Assembly (NCBI GenBank): GCA_016744875.1
Contig: JADGDL010000048.1
Span: 1-14,063 of the forward strand
Direction: 5' to 3'
Length of the DNA stretch: 14,063 bases
Origin: Sulfurovum sp.
Lineage (GTDB): Bacteria; Campylobacterota; Campylobacteria; Campylobacterales; Sulfurovaceae
Shown here piece by piece: positions 1-8,032 of this stretch (its first letter is position 1; the number at the start of each line of letters is the position of its first letter). A program made the position numbers and the translations under genes. The notes under the pieces were generated by a model. It saw nothing but the letters and a program-made list of their open reading frames with translations, ran no database searches and was not told where the DNA came from.

Positions 1-5
1 ATATT

Positions 6-33
6 ATAGTGTAGAGGCTGCTGTCTACACTAT
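6..33 (-). terminator. hairpin downstream of serA, possible terminator
   Basis: A perfect 10-base inverted repeat (6-15 pairs with 24-33) encloses an 8-base loop, starting 17 bases after the serA stop codon. Read on the minus strand it would be the first strong hairpin after serA. The bases after it (AATAT, then the window edge) are not a proper U-run, so intrinsic termination cannot be confirmed from this window. It could instead belong to a gene further left. Confidence 0.35.
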
Positions 34-50
34 GGAAGGATTAGAATATT

Positions 51-1640
51 TTATAAACTGGCGTGAGCTACGCTAATAAATGCGTCTAATGATGAGAGTT
101 CATCTAAAATTTTTGTTGTAACAGTACCATCTACATGAACCACTGCCAATGCCTGTTTTTTACTGTCTCTACCTAATCTAAAGTCAGAGATATTCAAGTT
201 ATTTTCAGCCATGATCATACCTACATGACCGATCACACCAGGAGTATCTGTGTTTTTAAAGAAGATCATTGTCCCTTTTGGTTCTACATCCAAAATATAG
301 TCATCTATCTCAATAATACGCTGCTCTGTATCGTCAAATACTGTACCGGCAATAGAGATAACACCCTCATCTGTCGTGAGTTTGATACCTATTTTATTGG
401 TAAAACCACTGTTATTTGGTTTTATCTCTTTCGTTATATCAATACCGCGTTCTTCAGCGACAAACTCCGCATTCACATAGTTTACCTGGTCACCTAACGA
501 TTCGGTCAGTACACCAACTGTTGCAAATGTTCCCATAGACTCTATATGATCAGAAACTGGTCCTGATGCCATAACCTTAATAGATTTGACTGCACTTTTT
601 GTTACCTGTGCTGATAAATGTCCTATCTTTTGTATAAGTTCCAAGTATGGTCTTACAAAGTCCGGTAATTCATTCTCTTTAATAGGTAGATTCAATGCAT
701 TCGGATATGAGATACCTTTTGCCGCAGAGATTGCATTTTCTGCTGCTTGGATTGCAATGTTCTTTTGTGATTCTTTTGTGTTTGCACCAAGGTGAGGTGT
801 CACAGTCACATTGTCCAGATCAAGTAAAGGATGATCTGTCGCAGGTTCTTTGTTAAACACATCAATACCTGCAAAACCGATCTTTTTAGAGGTAAGTCCT
901 TCTACAAGTGCATCTTCATCATAGAGACCACCTCTTGCACAGTTGATAAGTATCACACCATCTTTCATCTTTGCTATCTCTTCTTTACCTATCATACCAA
1001 CAGTTTCCGTATTTTTAGGCGTATGTATAGTAATGATATCACATGCTAAAATATCTTCAAAGTTTTTCGTGTATCTAACATCCACATCAGTCGCTTTTGA
1101 AGCATCAACGTATGGGTCATACGCCAAAACATCCATTTCAAATGCTTTTGATCTAATTCCTACACGAGAACCGATATTACCAAACCCGATGATACCAAGT
1201 TTTTTATCTTTGAGCTCTGTACCGTACCAGTCCTGTCTTCTCCATACGCGATCCAGTTTGAGATTGTTATGTGCGTAAGGGAATGTTCTTACTGCTGAGA
1301 GCATATGTGTCATAGTAAGTTCTACTGCTGCAATAGTATTTGCTGTAGGTACATTCATAATAACAATACCTTGTTTAGAAGAGCCCGGGATATCTACATT
1401 GTCTACACCCACACCTGCACGAACAACGGCAGTTACATTTTTCGCATTTTCCAAAAATGCATCATCTACATCTGTAGAAGATCTTGTTATCGCAACATCC
1501 GCCAAAGGTATGATCTCTGCAATGAGTTTATCTTTAGGTTCATCCGCTGCATTGATAAAATTTATTTCACTGTCATTAGCAAGTATATCTAATCCATCTT
1601 GATGAATATGATCACATACAACAATTGTTTTCATTGACAT
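51..1640 (-). CDS. serA: D-3-phosphoglycerate dehydrogenase
   Basis: This enzyme oxidises 3-phosphoglycerate to 3-phosphohydroxypyruvate with NAD+, the first step of serine synthesis, in the cytosol. The 529-residue protein is the long form. A split substrate-binding domain surrounds a Rossmann NAD domain with the GFGNIG loop at 152-157. The catalytic residues are R236 (in NCARGG), E265 (in FNKEP) and H283 (in TPHLGA). An intervening domain follows at about 320-450, and a C-terminal ACT domain at about 456-527, which in this family can bind serine for feedback control. The start at 1640 is favoured because AAGGA lies at normal distance upstream; a second ATG two codons later would be spaced further. 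The gene follows rpsA on the same strand across a 124-base structured gap, so it may have its own promoter or be read through from rpsA. Confidence 0.96.
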   Translation of the reverse strand: MSMKTIVVCDHIHQDGLDILANDSEINFINAADEPKDKLIAEIIPLADVAITRSSTDVDDAFLENAKNVTAVVRAGVGVDNVDIPGSSKQGIVIMNVPTANTIAAVELTMTHMLSAVRTFPYAHNNLKLDRVWRRQDWYGTELKDKKLGIIGFGNIGSRVGIRSKAFEMDVLAYDPYVDASKATDVDVRYTKNFEDILACDIITIHTPKNTETVGMIGKEEIAKMKDGVILINCARGGLYDEDALVEGLTSKKIGFAGIDVFNKEPATDHPLLDLDNVTVTPHLGANTKESQKNIAIQAAENAISAAKGISYPNALNLPIKENELPDFVRPYLELIQKIGHLSAQVTKSAVKSIKVMASGPVSDHIESMGTFATVGVLTESLGDQVNYVNAEFVAEERGIDITKEIKPNNSGFTNKIGIKLTTDEGVISIAGTVFDDTEQRIIEIDDYILDVEPKGTMIFFKNTDTPGVIGHVGMIMAENNLNISDFRLGRDSKKQALAVVHVDGTVTTKILDELSSLDAFISVAHASL

Positions 1641-1671
1641 TTCTGTCCTTTTTATTTAAAATTTGGAGGTT

Positions 1672-1737
1672 TTTTAGGAGGGTAACATACGACTGCTCGC
1701 ATGTGAGCCTTCTGTTATACTATAACAACTCCTAAAA
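1672..1737 (-). other. nested inverted repeats between rpsA and serA
   Basis: An outer perfect 9-base inverted repeat (1672-1680 with 1729-1737) encloses two smaller ones. One is a 7-base dyad around one central base (1713-1719 with 1721-1727, TGTTATA-C-TATAACA on the plus strand). The other is a GCTC/GAGC hairpin at about 1695-1708. Drawn as RNA this gives a closing stem with two arms. No U-run follows the closing stem on either strand, so it does not look like a standard intrinsic terminator. It may be a 5' leader of serA, a processed rpsA 3' end, or a DNA-level operator. The repeats are seen directly; the role is inference. Confidence 0.45.
1719..1724 (-). promoter_or_regulatory. possible serA -10 box inside a dyad
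   Basis: On the minus strand TATAGT sits in the centre of the TGTTATA/TATAACA dyad, about 79 bases before the serA ATG. It resembles the TATAAT boxes of the neighbouring genes. A regulator bound to the dyad would overlap the -10 box. This is weak evidence; serA may also be transcribed from the rpsA promoter. Confidence 0.3.
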
Positions 1738-1764
1738 GGAATTGCTATATTGAATTAAGAATTC

Positions 1765-3417
1765 TTATTTTTTAAACTTATCGCCAAAAGCATCACCTAA
1801 AGTCATGCTGTCGTCTTGATCAAGATTAAGTTGTTCCATCGCTTCTCTCTCTTCTTGACGCTCAAGTCTTTTAACAGAAACTCTGATTCTGTCAGTATTA
1901 CCATCGATAAAGCTGATCACACCTTTGATCTCTTGACCTTTTTCGATCTCATCAATTTTAAGTGGGTGAAGATCTTCTGTTCTGATAAGTGCATCTACAT
2001 TATCTTCAAGTGAAATGAATACACCAAAGTCTTTTTTATCTTTTACGGTACCAGTTACGATAGCACCATTTTTATTTGACTCAGCAAATGCTTTTACTGG
2101 TGATGCTTCAAGTGCTTTCTTAGAAAGTGAAACTTTTCCTGCATCTCTGTCGATCTTAATGATCTTCACTTCAACTTCATCACCAACTTTAAGTTCAGAT
2201 TTTGCATTTTGTGTTTTATCCCAAGAGATCTCTTGATTATGAAGAAGACCTTCTACAGCACCAACTTTTACAAATGCACCAAAATCTGTTACAGATGTTA
2301 CAGTACCTGTTACAACGTCACCTACTCTGTTTGCAGATGCAAATGCATCCATAGGCTTAGGAAGAAGGCTCTTAAGACTTACTCTAAGTCTTCTACCCTC
2401 TTTATCTATTTCGATCACTTCGACATTGATGTCAGAGTTGTTCTCTAAATAGTCTTTAGGGTGTTTAACATTTTTGTCCCAAGATATCTCAGATACATGA
2501 AGGAATGCTTCAAGATCTTCACCAAGGTCAACAAATACACCATATGGTTCAATGTTAGAAACTGTAGCAGTTACTGTATCACCTACACCGATGATCGCAT
2601 CGATATCTTCCCAAGGATCAGGATTAGCATCTTTAATAGATAGTGAAAGGTGTCTTTTCTTTTTATCATACTCAAGTGCAATAACATTCACTTCGTCACC
2701 TTCAGCAAAGTACTTAGATGGGTTAACTGGACCTTTATGTGAGATCTGAGAGTAGTGAACAAGACCGTCCATACCACCAACATCAACAAACATACCGTAA
2801 GAAGTGATCTTTTTGATCGTACCAATTACAGGGTCTTTGTTTTCAAGCAATGCACCAACGATCTCGTCAGTTTTAGCTTTATCTCTTTCAATAAGTTCTT
2901 TTCTAGAAACAACTACTGAACCTTTTTCTTTATCTACTTTAACGATAAGTGCTTTTACTTTTTTACCGATAGGGTCAATTTTAGAAGAGAGGTAAGAGAG
3001 TGTACGTGGCATGAAAAATTCTAAACCATCTACTTCTACTACATATCCGCCTTTGTTTTTCTTAGTAACTACACCTTCAATGATATACTCTTGCTCTTCA
3101 TCATATTCGGAGATAAACTCGTTAAGTGCTACTCTTCCAAGTGCAGCTTTATGAGAGATACGTCCTCTACCCATTGTTACTACTTCTATAGAGTCATTCA
3201 CAGCAAATGTAACATTACCATCTTCATCTGTAATTTCAGCAAGGTCAAGATTTGCATCTCTACCACCACCGATATCAACAACTACTAAACTGTCAGTCTC
3301 ATCGATCTTAACGATCGTTCCTGTTACTAAATCACTTTTTGACTCTGATTTTTTAAACGATTCCTCAAGCATCGCCTCAAAATCTACTTCTTCTACTTCG
3401 ATATCTTCGAACTTCAT
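1765..3417 (-). CDS. rpsA: 30S ribosomal protein S1
   Basis: S1 binds mRNA at the 30S subunit and helps load leadered messages. The 550-residue protein carries six S1 (OB-fold) repeats at about 28-96, 109-172, 192-262, 278-349, 365-434 and 449-517. Repeats 3 to 6 show the typical YGxFVD or FGxFV core, as in SYGMFVDVGG (206-215), PYGVFVDLGE (291-300) and DFGAFVKVG (378-386). Six repeats and this length match the proteobacterial form. The N-terminus is very acidic, as expected for the ribosome-docking part, and the C-terminus is a short charged tail. An AGGA-type ribosome-binding site lies just before the ATG, and a clear TATAAT box lies 22 bases upstream, so the gene is probably expressed separately from the aroA operon. 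S1 autoregulation is known in E. coli, but no comparable leader is visible here. Confidence 0.97.
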   Translation of the reverse strand: MKFEDIEVEEVDFEAMLEESFKKSESKSDLVTGTIVKIDETDSLVVVDIGGGRDANLDLAEITDEDGNVTFAVNDSIEVVTMGRGRISHKAALGRVALNEFISEYDEEQEYIIEGVVTKKNKGGYVVEVDGLEFFMPRTLSYLSSKIDPIGKKVKALIVKVDKEKGSVVVSRKELIERDKAKTDEIVGALLENKDPVIGTIKKITSYGMFVDVGGMDGLVHYSQISHKGPVNPSKYFAEGDEVNVIALEYDKKKRHLSLSIKDANPDPWEDIDAIIGVGDTVTATVSNIEPYGVFVDLGEDLEAFLHVSEISWDKNVKHPKDYLENNSDINVEVIEIDKEGRRLRVSLKSLLPKPMDAFASANRVGDVVTGTVTSVTDFGAFVKVGAVEGLLHNQEISWDKTQNAKSELKVGDEVEVKIIKIDRDAGKVSLSKKALEASPVKAFAESNKNGAIVTGTVKDKKDFGVFISLEDNVDALIRTEDLHPLKIDEIEKGQEIKGVISFIDGNTDRIRVSVKRLERQEEREAMEQLNLDQDDSMTLGDAFGDKFKK

Positions 3418-3439
3418 ACCTATCCTTATGTGTACACAA

Positions 3440-3445
3440 ATTTTG
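3440..3445 (-). promoter_or_regulatory. rpsA promoter, -10 box
   Basis: A perfect TATAAT on the minus strand, preceded by GGG, lies 22 bases before the rpsA start codon. Transcription would begin near 3433, giving a leader of about 16 bases that still contains AAGGA. No -35 box is evident, which is usual for Campylobacterota sigma-70 promoters. Confidence 0.7.
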
Positions 3446-3512
3446 CGATATTATACCCATTTAAACATAAATGTGGCTTATGGAATGACCTACGATAAAC
3501 TATCACATATAG

Positions 3513-3537
3513 TGCGTATACTTTGGTAATATACGCA
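3513..3537 (-). other. hairpin after aroA
   Basis: A perfect 8-base inverted repeat (3513-3520 with 3530-3537, TGCGTATA/TATACGCA) has a 9-base loop. It lies about 30 bases past the aroA stop and upstream of the rpsA promoter. It could end or stabilise the pheS-pheT-ispH-aroA transcript. No U-run follows on the minus strand, so factor-independent termination is doubtful. The remainder of the 3418-3567 gap contains only the rpsA promoter. Confidence 0.35.
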
Positions 3538-3567
3538 TAATATAATAGACGTTCAGGTATAAAAAAT

Positions 3568-4848
3568 TTACTTGGAAATACTGTTTAAGACATCAAAATA
3601 AGTAGGGAAAGTTTTTGCTGTACACTCTGGATCATTAATGGTTACAGACACGGGATCAAGCGCTAAAAGAGAAAAACACATTGCCATTCTATGATCATCA
3701 TAGGTGTCAATAGTTGCATGTTTAAGTACTTTTGGAGGCGTAATTTTAAGATAGTCTTCACCCTCTTCAACCAATGCACCTACTTTACGAAGTTCTGTTG
3801 CCATGGCATAGAGTCTATCTGTCTCTTTTACTCTCCAGTTGTAAATGTTACGAAGTGTAGTTGTGCCCTCGCAAAAAAGAGCCATTGTCGCTATGGTCAT
3901 CGCAGCATCAGGGATGTGATTAAAGTCCATATCGATGGCACGAAGTACATCTCTTTTCACCGAAATATAGGTATCTCCCCATTCTACTCTTGCACCCATT
4001 GTTTCTAAAACATCTACAAACTGTACATCACCTTGGACAGTGTTTCGACCTATACCCGTTACTTTCACTGTGCCGCCCTTAATGGCAGCAGCAGCTAAAA
4101 AATATGAAGCAGAAGAAGCATCACCTTCTACCATAAATGATTCTACTGCCCTATAGGTTTGTCCACCTTTTACAGTAAATGTTTTATAGTCATCATTGAT
4201 TACCTCAACACCAAATGCATGCATGATATGCAGCGTGATATCAATATAGGGTTTAGAAACAAGCTCTCCAATAATAGTAATATGCATATCATGTTTAGCC
4301 ATAGGGGCTGCCATAAGGAGTGCTGTAAGAAACTGACTGGAGATAGCTCCATCTATGGATACTTCTCCACTTTGGAGACCACCTGCTACTATCTGAAGTG
4401 GTGGGTAGCCTTCATTTTCCAAGTAAGATATATTTGCACCGGCCTGTCGGAGAGCATCAACCAAATGTCCGATGGGACGTTCTTTCATACGGGGCTCACC
4501 TGTCAGTAAATAGGAACCTTCTCCTAAACATAAAGCTGCACAAAGTGGGCGCATTGCAGTACCTGCATTCCCTAAAAAGAGTTCTTCTACCTGATCACAA
4601 TGTATAGGACCTGCATTTCCTACGATGGTACATTCTATTTTATCATCAGAGAGCGTATAATCAATGCCCAGTTGTTTAAGAGCATTGAGCATATGACGCG
4701 TATCATCACTCTCCAGAAGGTTCGTTATCTTTGTTGTTCCTTCTGCCAAAGCAGCCAATAATAAAGCTCTATTAGAGAGACTTTTGGATCCAGGAAGATT
4801 AATTTCTCCGTCTATCTTGGAAATTGGCTTTAATGTTAGTGTATTCAT
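3568..4848 (-). CDS. aroA: EPSP synthase, class I gammaproteobacterial type
   Basis: AroA transfers enolpyruvate from phosphoenolpyruvate to shikimate 3-phosphate, the sixth step of the shikimate pathway. The 426-residue protein fits the E. coli enzyme almost without gaps. PGSKSLSNRALLL puts K22, S23 and R27 at the E. coli numbers. LGNAGTAMRPL (92-102) has G96 and P101, the glyphosate-sensitive class I loop. DASSASYFLAAAA is at 243-255, KETDRL at 341-346 and TAKTFP at 410-415. I recall Helicobacter and Campylobacter AroA as a different, divergent type with KS(I/L)SHR at the start, so this looks like an acquired gene. Its ATG overlaps the ispH stop (ATGA) and there is no strong Shine-Dalgarno sequence, so translation probably relies on coupling to ispH. 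It is the last gene of the operon. Confidence 0.97.
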   Translation of the reverse strand: MNTLTLKPISKIDGEINLPGSKSLSNRALLLAALAEGTTKITNLLESDDTRHMLNALKQLGIDYTLSDDKIECTIVGNAGPIHCDQVEELFLGNAGTAMRPLCAALCLGEGSYLLTGEPRMKERPIGHLVDALRQAGANISYLENEGYPPLQIVAGGLQSGEVSIDGAISSQFLTALLMAAPMAKHDMHITIIGELVSKPYIDITLHIMHAFGVEVINDDYKTFTVKGGQTYRAVESFMVEGDASSASYFLAAAAIKGGTVKVTGIGRNTVQGDVQFVDVLETMGARVEWGDTYISVKRDVLRAIDMDFNHIPDAAMTIATMALFCEGTTTLRNIYNWRVKETDRLYAMATELRKVGALVEEGEDYLKITPPKVLKHATIDTYDDHRMAMCFSLLALDPVSVTINDPECTAKTFPTYFDVLNSISK

Positions 4849-5696
4849 GAAACTTGCTCTACTTTTTTCATCTCTTGAATTTTATCGATCACATTTTGCA
4901 CGACCCAGTCAGGCGTAGAAGCACCTGCAGAGATTCCACAAAGCGCTTTACCGTTAAACCAGGAGGATTTGAGCTCTTCACAATTTTCTATCAAATAACT
5001 ATCAGCGCAGTCACGTTCACAGATACTGTGTAACTGTTTGGTATTTGAAGAATGCTTCCCTCCGATGACGATCATCACATCTGCATCTTTTGCAAGTTCT
5101 GAAGCAGCATCCTGATTTTCAAATGTTGCATTACAAATTGTATTGAATACACGTACTTCTTTACGTGTGAGCATCAAACCAGAGACTATTTTTGCAAAAT
5201 CTTCAGGTTTTTTAGTTGTTTGAGACACCACTGCTACTTTACCTCGTAAAGGTAACACTTCCAGTTCTTCTGGTTCAAGTACAACAAAAGCATCATCAGG
5301 ATATTCGGCATAAGAGACTACACCTTTGATCTCAGGATGTTCGCTGTCTCCAAAAATAACTATGCTATACCCCTCTTTACTCATGCTCTTTACGATGTTT
5401 TGAGGTGTTGTTACATAAGGACATGTCGCATCTATCACCTTATGGTCTTGCGCATTTAAAGCTTCAAGTTCATCTTTAGGGATACCATGTGTACGTATAA
5501 CAACTGCATCATCAGTATGAATATCTTCTATTTTTTCAGCAAGGCCTATGTTAAAACCCTCTTTGAGTCTATGGATCTCATCTTTATTGTGTATCAGAGG
5601 ACCATAGGTCACTGAACCTCTGTGATCTTCAGCTATTTCTATAGCCCTTTTCACACCAAAACAAAATCCATAACTAGATGCCAACTGTATTTTCAT
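4845..5696 (-). CDS. ispH: 4-hydroxy-3-methylbut-2-enyl diphosphate reductase
   Basis: IspH performs the last step of the MEP isoprenoid pathway, reducing HMBPP to IPP and DMAPP with an iron-sulfur cluster. The 283-residue protein has the three cluster cysteines C12 (GFCFGV), C92 (DATCPYV) and C188 (TICNAT). It also has the substrate-binding histidines H36 (LIHN), H70 (RTHG) and H120 in EHPEIKG, whose E122 corresponds to the catalytic glutamate. SSNT (216-219) and SAGAS (256-260) bind the diphosphate in this family. Length and motifs are normal, close to the short single-domain form. GAGG just upstream overlaps the end of pheT, and only 2 bases separate the genes. The position directly after pheT differs from relatives in which, as I remember, aroA comes between them. 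Confidence 0.97.
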   Translation of the reverse strand: MKIQLASSYGFCFGVKRAIEIAEDHRGSVTYGPLIHNKDEIHRLKEGFNIGLAEKIEDIHTDDAVVIRTHGIPKDELEALNAQDHKVIDATCPYVTTPQNIVKSMSKEGYSIVIFGDSEHPEIKGVVSYAEYPDDAFVVLEPEELEVLPLRGKVAVVSQTTKKPEDFAKIVSGLMLTRKEVRVFNTICNATFENQDAASELAKDADVMIVIGGKHSSNTKQLHSICERDCADSYLIENCEELKSSWFNGKALCGISAGASTPDWVVQNVIDKIQEMKKVEQVS

Positions 5697-5698
5697 GA

Positions 5699-8032
5699 TT
5701 ACCTCAACTCTGCTTTACACTCAGATGCAAGTGCAGACATGATCTCACTCATTACACCTTCAATATCAGCATCTTCCAATGTTTTTTCCATAGACTGAAT
5801 GAAAAAGCGTACAGTAAGAGACTTTTTATCTCCCAGTTTTTCATCGACATAAATGTCAATAGGATAAGAATCTTTAAGCGTAGGAAGATCTAAAGTATTA
5901 AGTACTTTTGCTACTTCATAGTAATTTAAAGATTTATCTATGACTACCGAAAGATCTTTATACACACCCTGGAATTTAGAGATTGGTGTGGCATTGATAT
6001 GTTTAGGTAAAAATGTATCAAAATCCAACTCTGATATAAATGTAACTGGTATATCAAAACTCTCTTGTACTGTAGGGTGTAATTTGGAGATAAATCCACA
6101 CACTTTACCATCAACGATCACATCCGCAGATTGATATGGATGGATCAAACCATTTGTAGCTGTACAAGGAACCAATTCAAATGCACCGATCACTGCACCC
6201 ACTTTTTGTGTAAACGCAGCAAAATCAATGTTTTGTGGTTTTCCAGCATTTGTGACATTCTCACCTTCAAGCTGTCCTGAAAAGACAAAAGAGATCACTT
6301 CACTCTGTTCACGCTTAGAAGCAAATACAGCACCCATTTCAAAAAGGGGTATAGACTTTTTAGTATAGCTCACATTGCGTTTAACGGCATTGAGTAAATT
6401 AACTAAAATAGTAGATCTCAGCGTATTGAGTTCTTCAGCGATAGGGTTTGCCAATTCAAGAGCATCTTCTGTAGTTGCAAAACCATATTTTTCCAACAGT
6501 GCTCTTTCAGAAAAAACATACGAAACATTTTCATAAAAACCTGTACCCACTGCACGGTTTTTAAATGATTTTTTAGCTTTATATCTGTCCGTAGTGTCAT
6601 TTAATCGTGGTTGTTCAGCAAACACAAGTGGTTTAGCAATAATATTATTGATACCGATAATACGTACGATCTCTTCAGAGACATCTTGTATATGTTTGAT
6701 GTCGTGTCTAAAGAGTGGTACAACCGCAGAAATAGTATCTGTTCCCATAGTAGATATTTCAAAATCAAGTTTTTTAAGAATCGTAACGATCTTGGAGATC
6801 TCAATATCCATACCTACGATAGATGATATCTCTTTTGCATCTACCATGACCCTCTCATTTTCTCTATCAACACTTACATTAAGTGAACCTTCATAACAAG
6901 AGATATCTGTATGTTTATCCATCAAAAGAGCCAAACATTCAAGACCAAATATAAGGTCCGGATTAGAACCTCTTGATGTTTTATAATACAGATCATCTGT
7001 ATTTAATTCTGTGTTATGTATAGCTTCCACCAGCATGTCAGGATTGATATAACTTGCTTCCAAAAGTAATTCTTTAGTGGCATCATTTGCTTTGGCTTCA
7101 TCTTCTTGACTCACACCCACTACTGAAGCTTTATGCTTTGTATTGGTTACTTCAATGATACCCTCTGCCTTGGCTTTGGGAAGGACACAAACCTTATTGT
7201 CTTCATTACGGAAAAAACTACTGTCATAAGCACGTAAGATCACACCTGTAGTATGTGTTGCATAAGCCAAAAGACTGTTCAATGAACCTTCAGCCTCTAC
7301 GCTCACCATCGCCAATCGAAGGTTCACTAAAAAACTTGCTTCAATATTTTCAATATTGGCTAATTTATAGTGTAGGTCTCCATCCATATTTCCCTCAGTA
7401 TGGATCTCTGCTTCTCTGGCAATACCAAGCTTTATCTTGTCTTCTTGTTTATATTCAAATTTTTTCATTTCAATATCAAGTGCTGCAGAAAGATCTCTTG
7501 CTACACCATAAATAGAGAGACAATCTCCTCTGTTAGCTGTAAGTTCAAGCTCTATGATCGTATCAGCTACGTTAGGGTAAGAAGATAATTCTGCACCTAC
7601 GGTTAGTTCACCGATACTCTCATCAAGTATCATGATCCCTTTACCCATTTCAGGCAAGCCCAATTCAGAAGAAGCACACACCATACCTTCAGACTCAACA
7701 CCACGAAGTTTTGCATGTTTAATAGCAAAGTCACCTGGTAGTACTGCTCCGATGGTTGCTACAGCAACATATTTTGCATCTACTACATTCGCAGCACCAC
7801 AAACGATCTGTCTTGTACCTGAACCGATATCTATCTGACAAACATTCAGTTTGTCTGCATCAGGATGTTTTTCAACTGAGAGTACTTTACCTATGACTAC
7901 TTTGGGAGCAATCTCTATTTGATTGATACTATCCACTTCCAAGCCAATAGCATTAAAAGTCTCATACAGTTTCTCATTAGACACATGCGAGAGGTCTATA
8001 AATTCATTTAACCACGATCTTGTTACTATCAT
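5699..8032 (-). CDS. pheT: phenylalanyl-tRNA synthetase beta subunit
   Basis: PheT pairs with PheS in the (alpha-beta)2 enzyme that charges tRNA-Phe. The 777 residues show an N-terminal EMAP-type tRNA-binding domain (about 40-148, with EKHPDADKLNVC), the ELTANRGDCLS motif at 161-173, and a B3/B4 region (about 210-375). A B5 domain follows (about 383-465, NVSVDRE to VSEEIVRIIG), then the catalytic-like core (about 475-675) and a C-terminal FDX-ACB anticodon-binding fold (about 684-777). Length is near the usual 795. The B3/B4 region is divergent: where most bacteria have (M/L)HAFD and R(Y/F)ERGVD, it reads LRAYD (266-270) and KTSRGSNPD (351-359). The tRNA-editing site may therefore be altered or lost. 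The start is supported by GGAG upstream within pheS and by the ATGA overlap. Confidence 0.97.
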   Translation of the reverse strand: MIVTRSWLNEFIDLSHVSNEKLYETFNAIGLEVDSINQIEIAPKVVIGKVLSVEKHPDADKLNVCQIDIGSGTRQIVCGAANVVDAKYVAVATIGAVLPGDFAIKHAKLRGVESEGMVCASSELGLPEMGKGIMILDESIGELTVGAELSSYPNVADTIIELELTANRGDCLSIYGVARDLSAALDIEMKKFEYKQEDKIKLGIAREAEIHTEGNMDGDLHYKLANIENIEASFLVNLRLAMVSVEAEGSLNSLLAYATHTTGVILRAYDSSFFRNEDNKVCVLPKAKAEGIIEVTNTKHKASVVGVSQEDEAKANDATKELLLEASYINPDMLVEAIHNTELNTDDLYYKTSRGSNPDLIFGLECLALLMDKHTDISCYEGSLNVSVDRENERVMVDAKEISSIVGMDIEISKIVTILKKLDFEISTMGTDTISAVVPLFRHDIKHIQDVSEEIVRIIGINNIIAKPLVFAEQPRLNDTTDRYKAKKSFKNRAVGTGFYENVSYVFSERALLEKYGFATTEDALELANPIAEELNTLRSTILVNLLNAVKRNVSYTKKSIPLFEMGAVFASKREQSEVISFVFSGQLEGENVTNAGKPQNIDFAAFTQKVGAVIGAFELVPCTATNGLIHPYQSADVIVDGKVCGFISKLHPTVQESFDIPVTFISELDFDTFLPKHINATPISKFQGVYKDLSVVIDKSLNYYEVAKVLNTLDLPTLKDSYPIDIYVDEKLGDKKSLTVRFFIQSMEKTLEDADIEGVMSEIMSALASECKAELR

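Noticed and set aside
943..1278. Open frame of 111 codons on the plus strand inside serA
   Set aside because: It lies opposite the conserved NAD-binding domain and has no family resemblance or start signal.
1672..1737. tRNA-like gene suggested by the multi-arm folding
   Set aside because: There is no T-arm GTTCGA-like sequence, no anticodon arm of the right size and no acceptor end; the arms do not fit a cloverleaf.
1756..1767. 12-base palindrome TAAGAATTCTTA over the rpsA stop codon
   Set aside because: It is AT-rich, has no loop for an RNA hairpin, and is easily expected by chance in such DNA.
6418..6804. Two overlapping minus-strand frames inside pheT
   Set aside because: They are out-of-frame readings of an intact pheT; no frameshift is present because the PheT domains are continuous.
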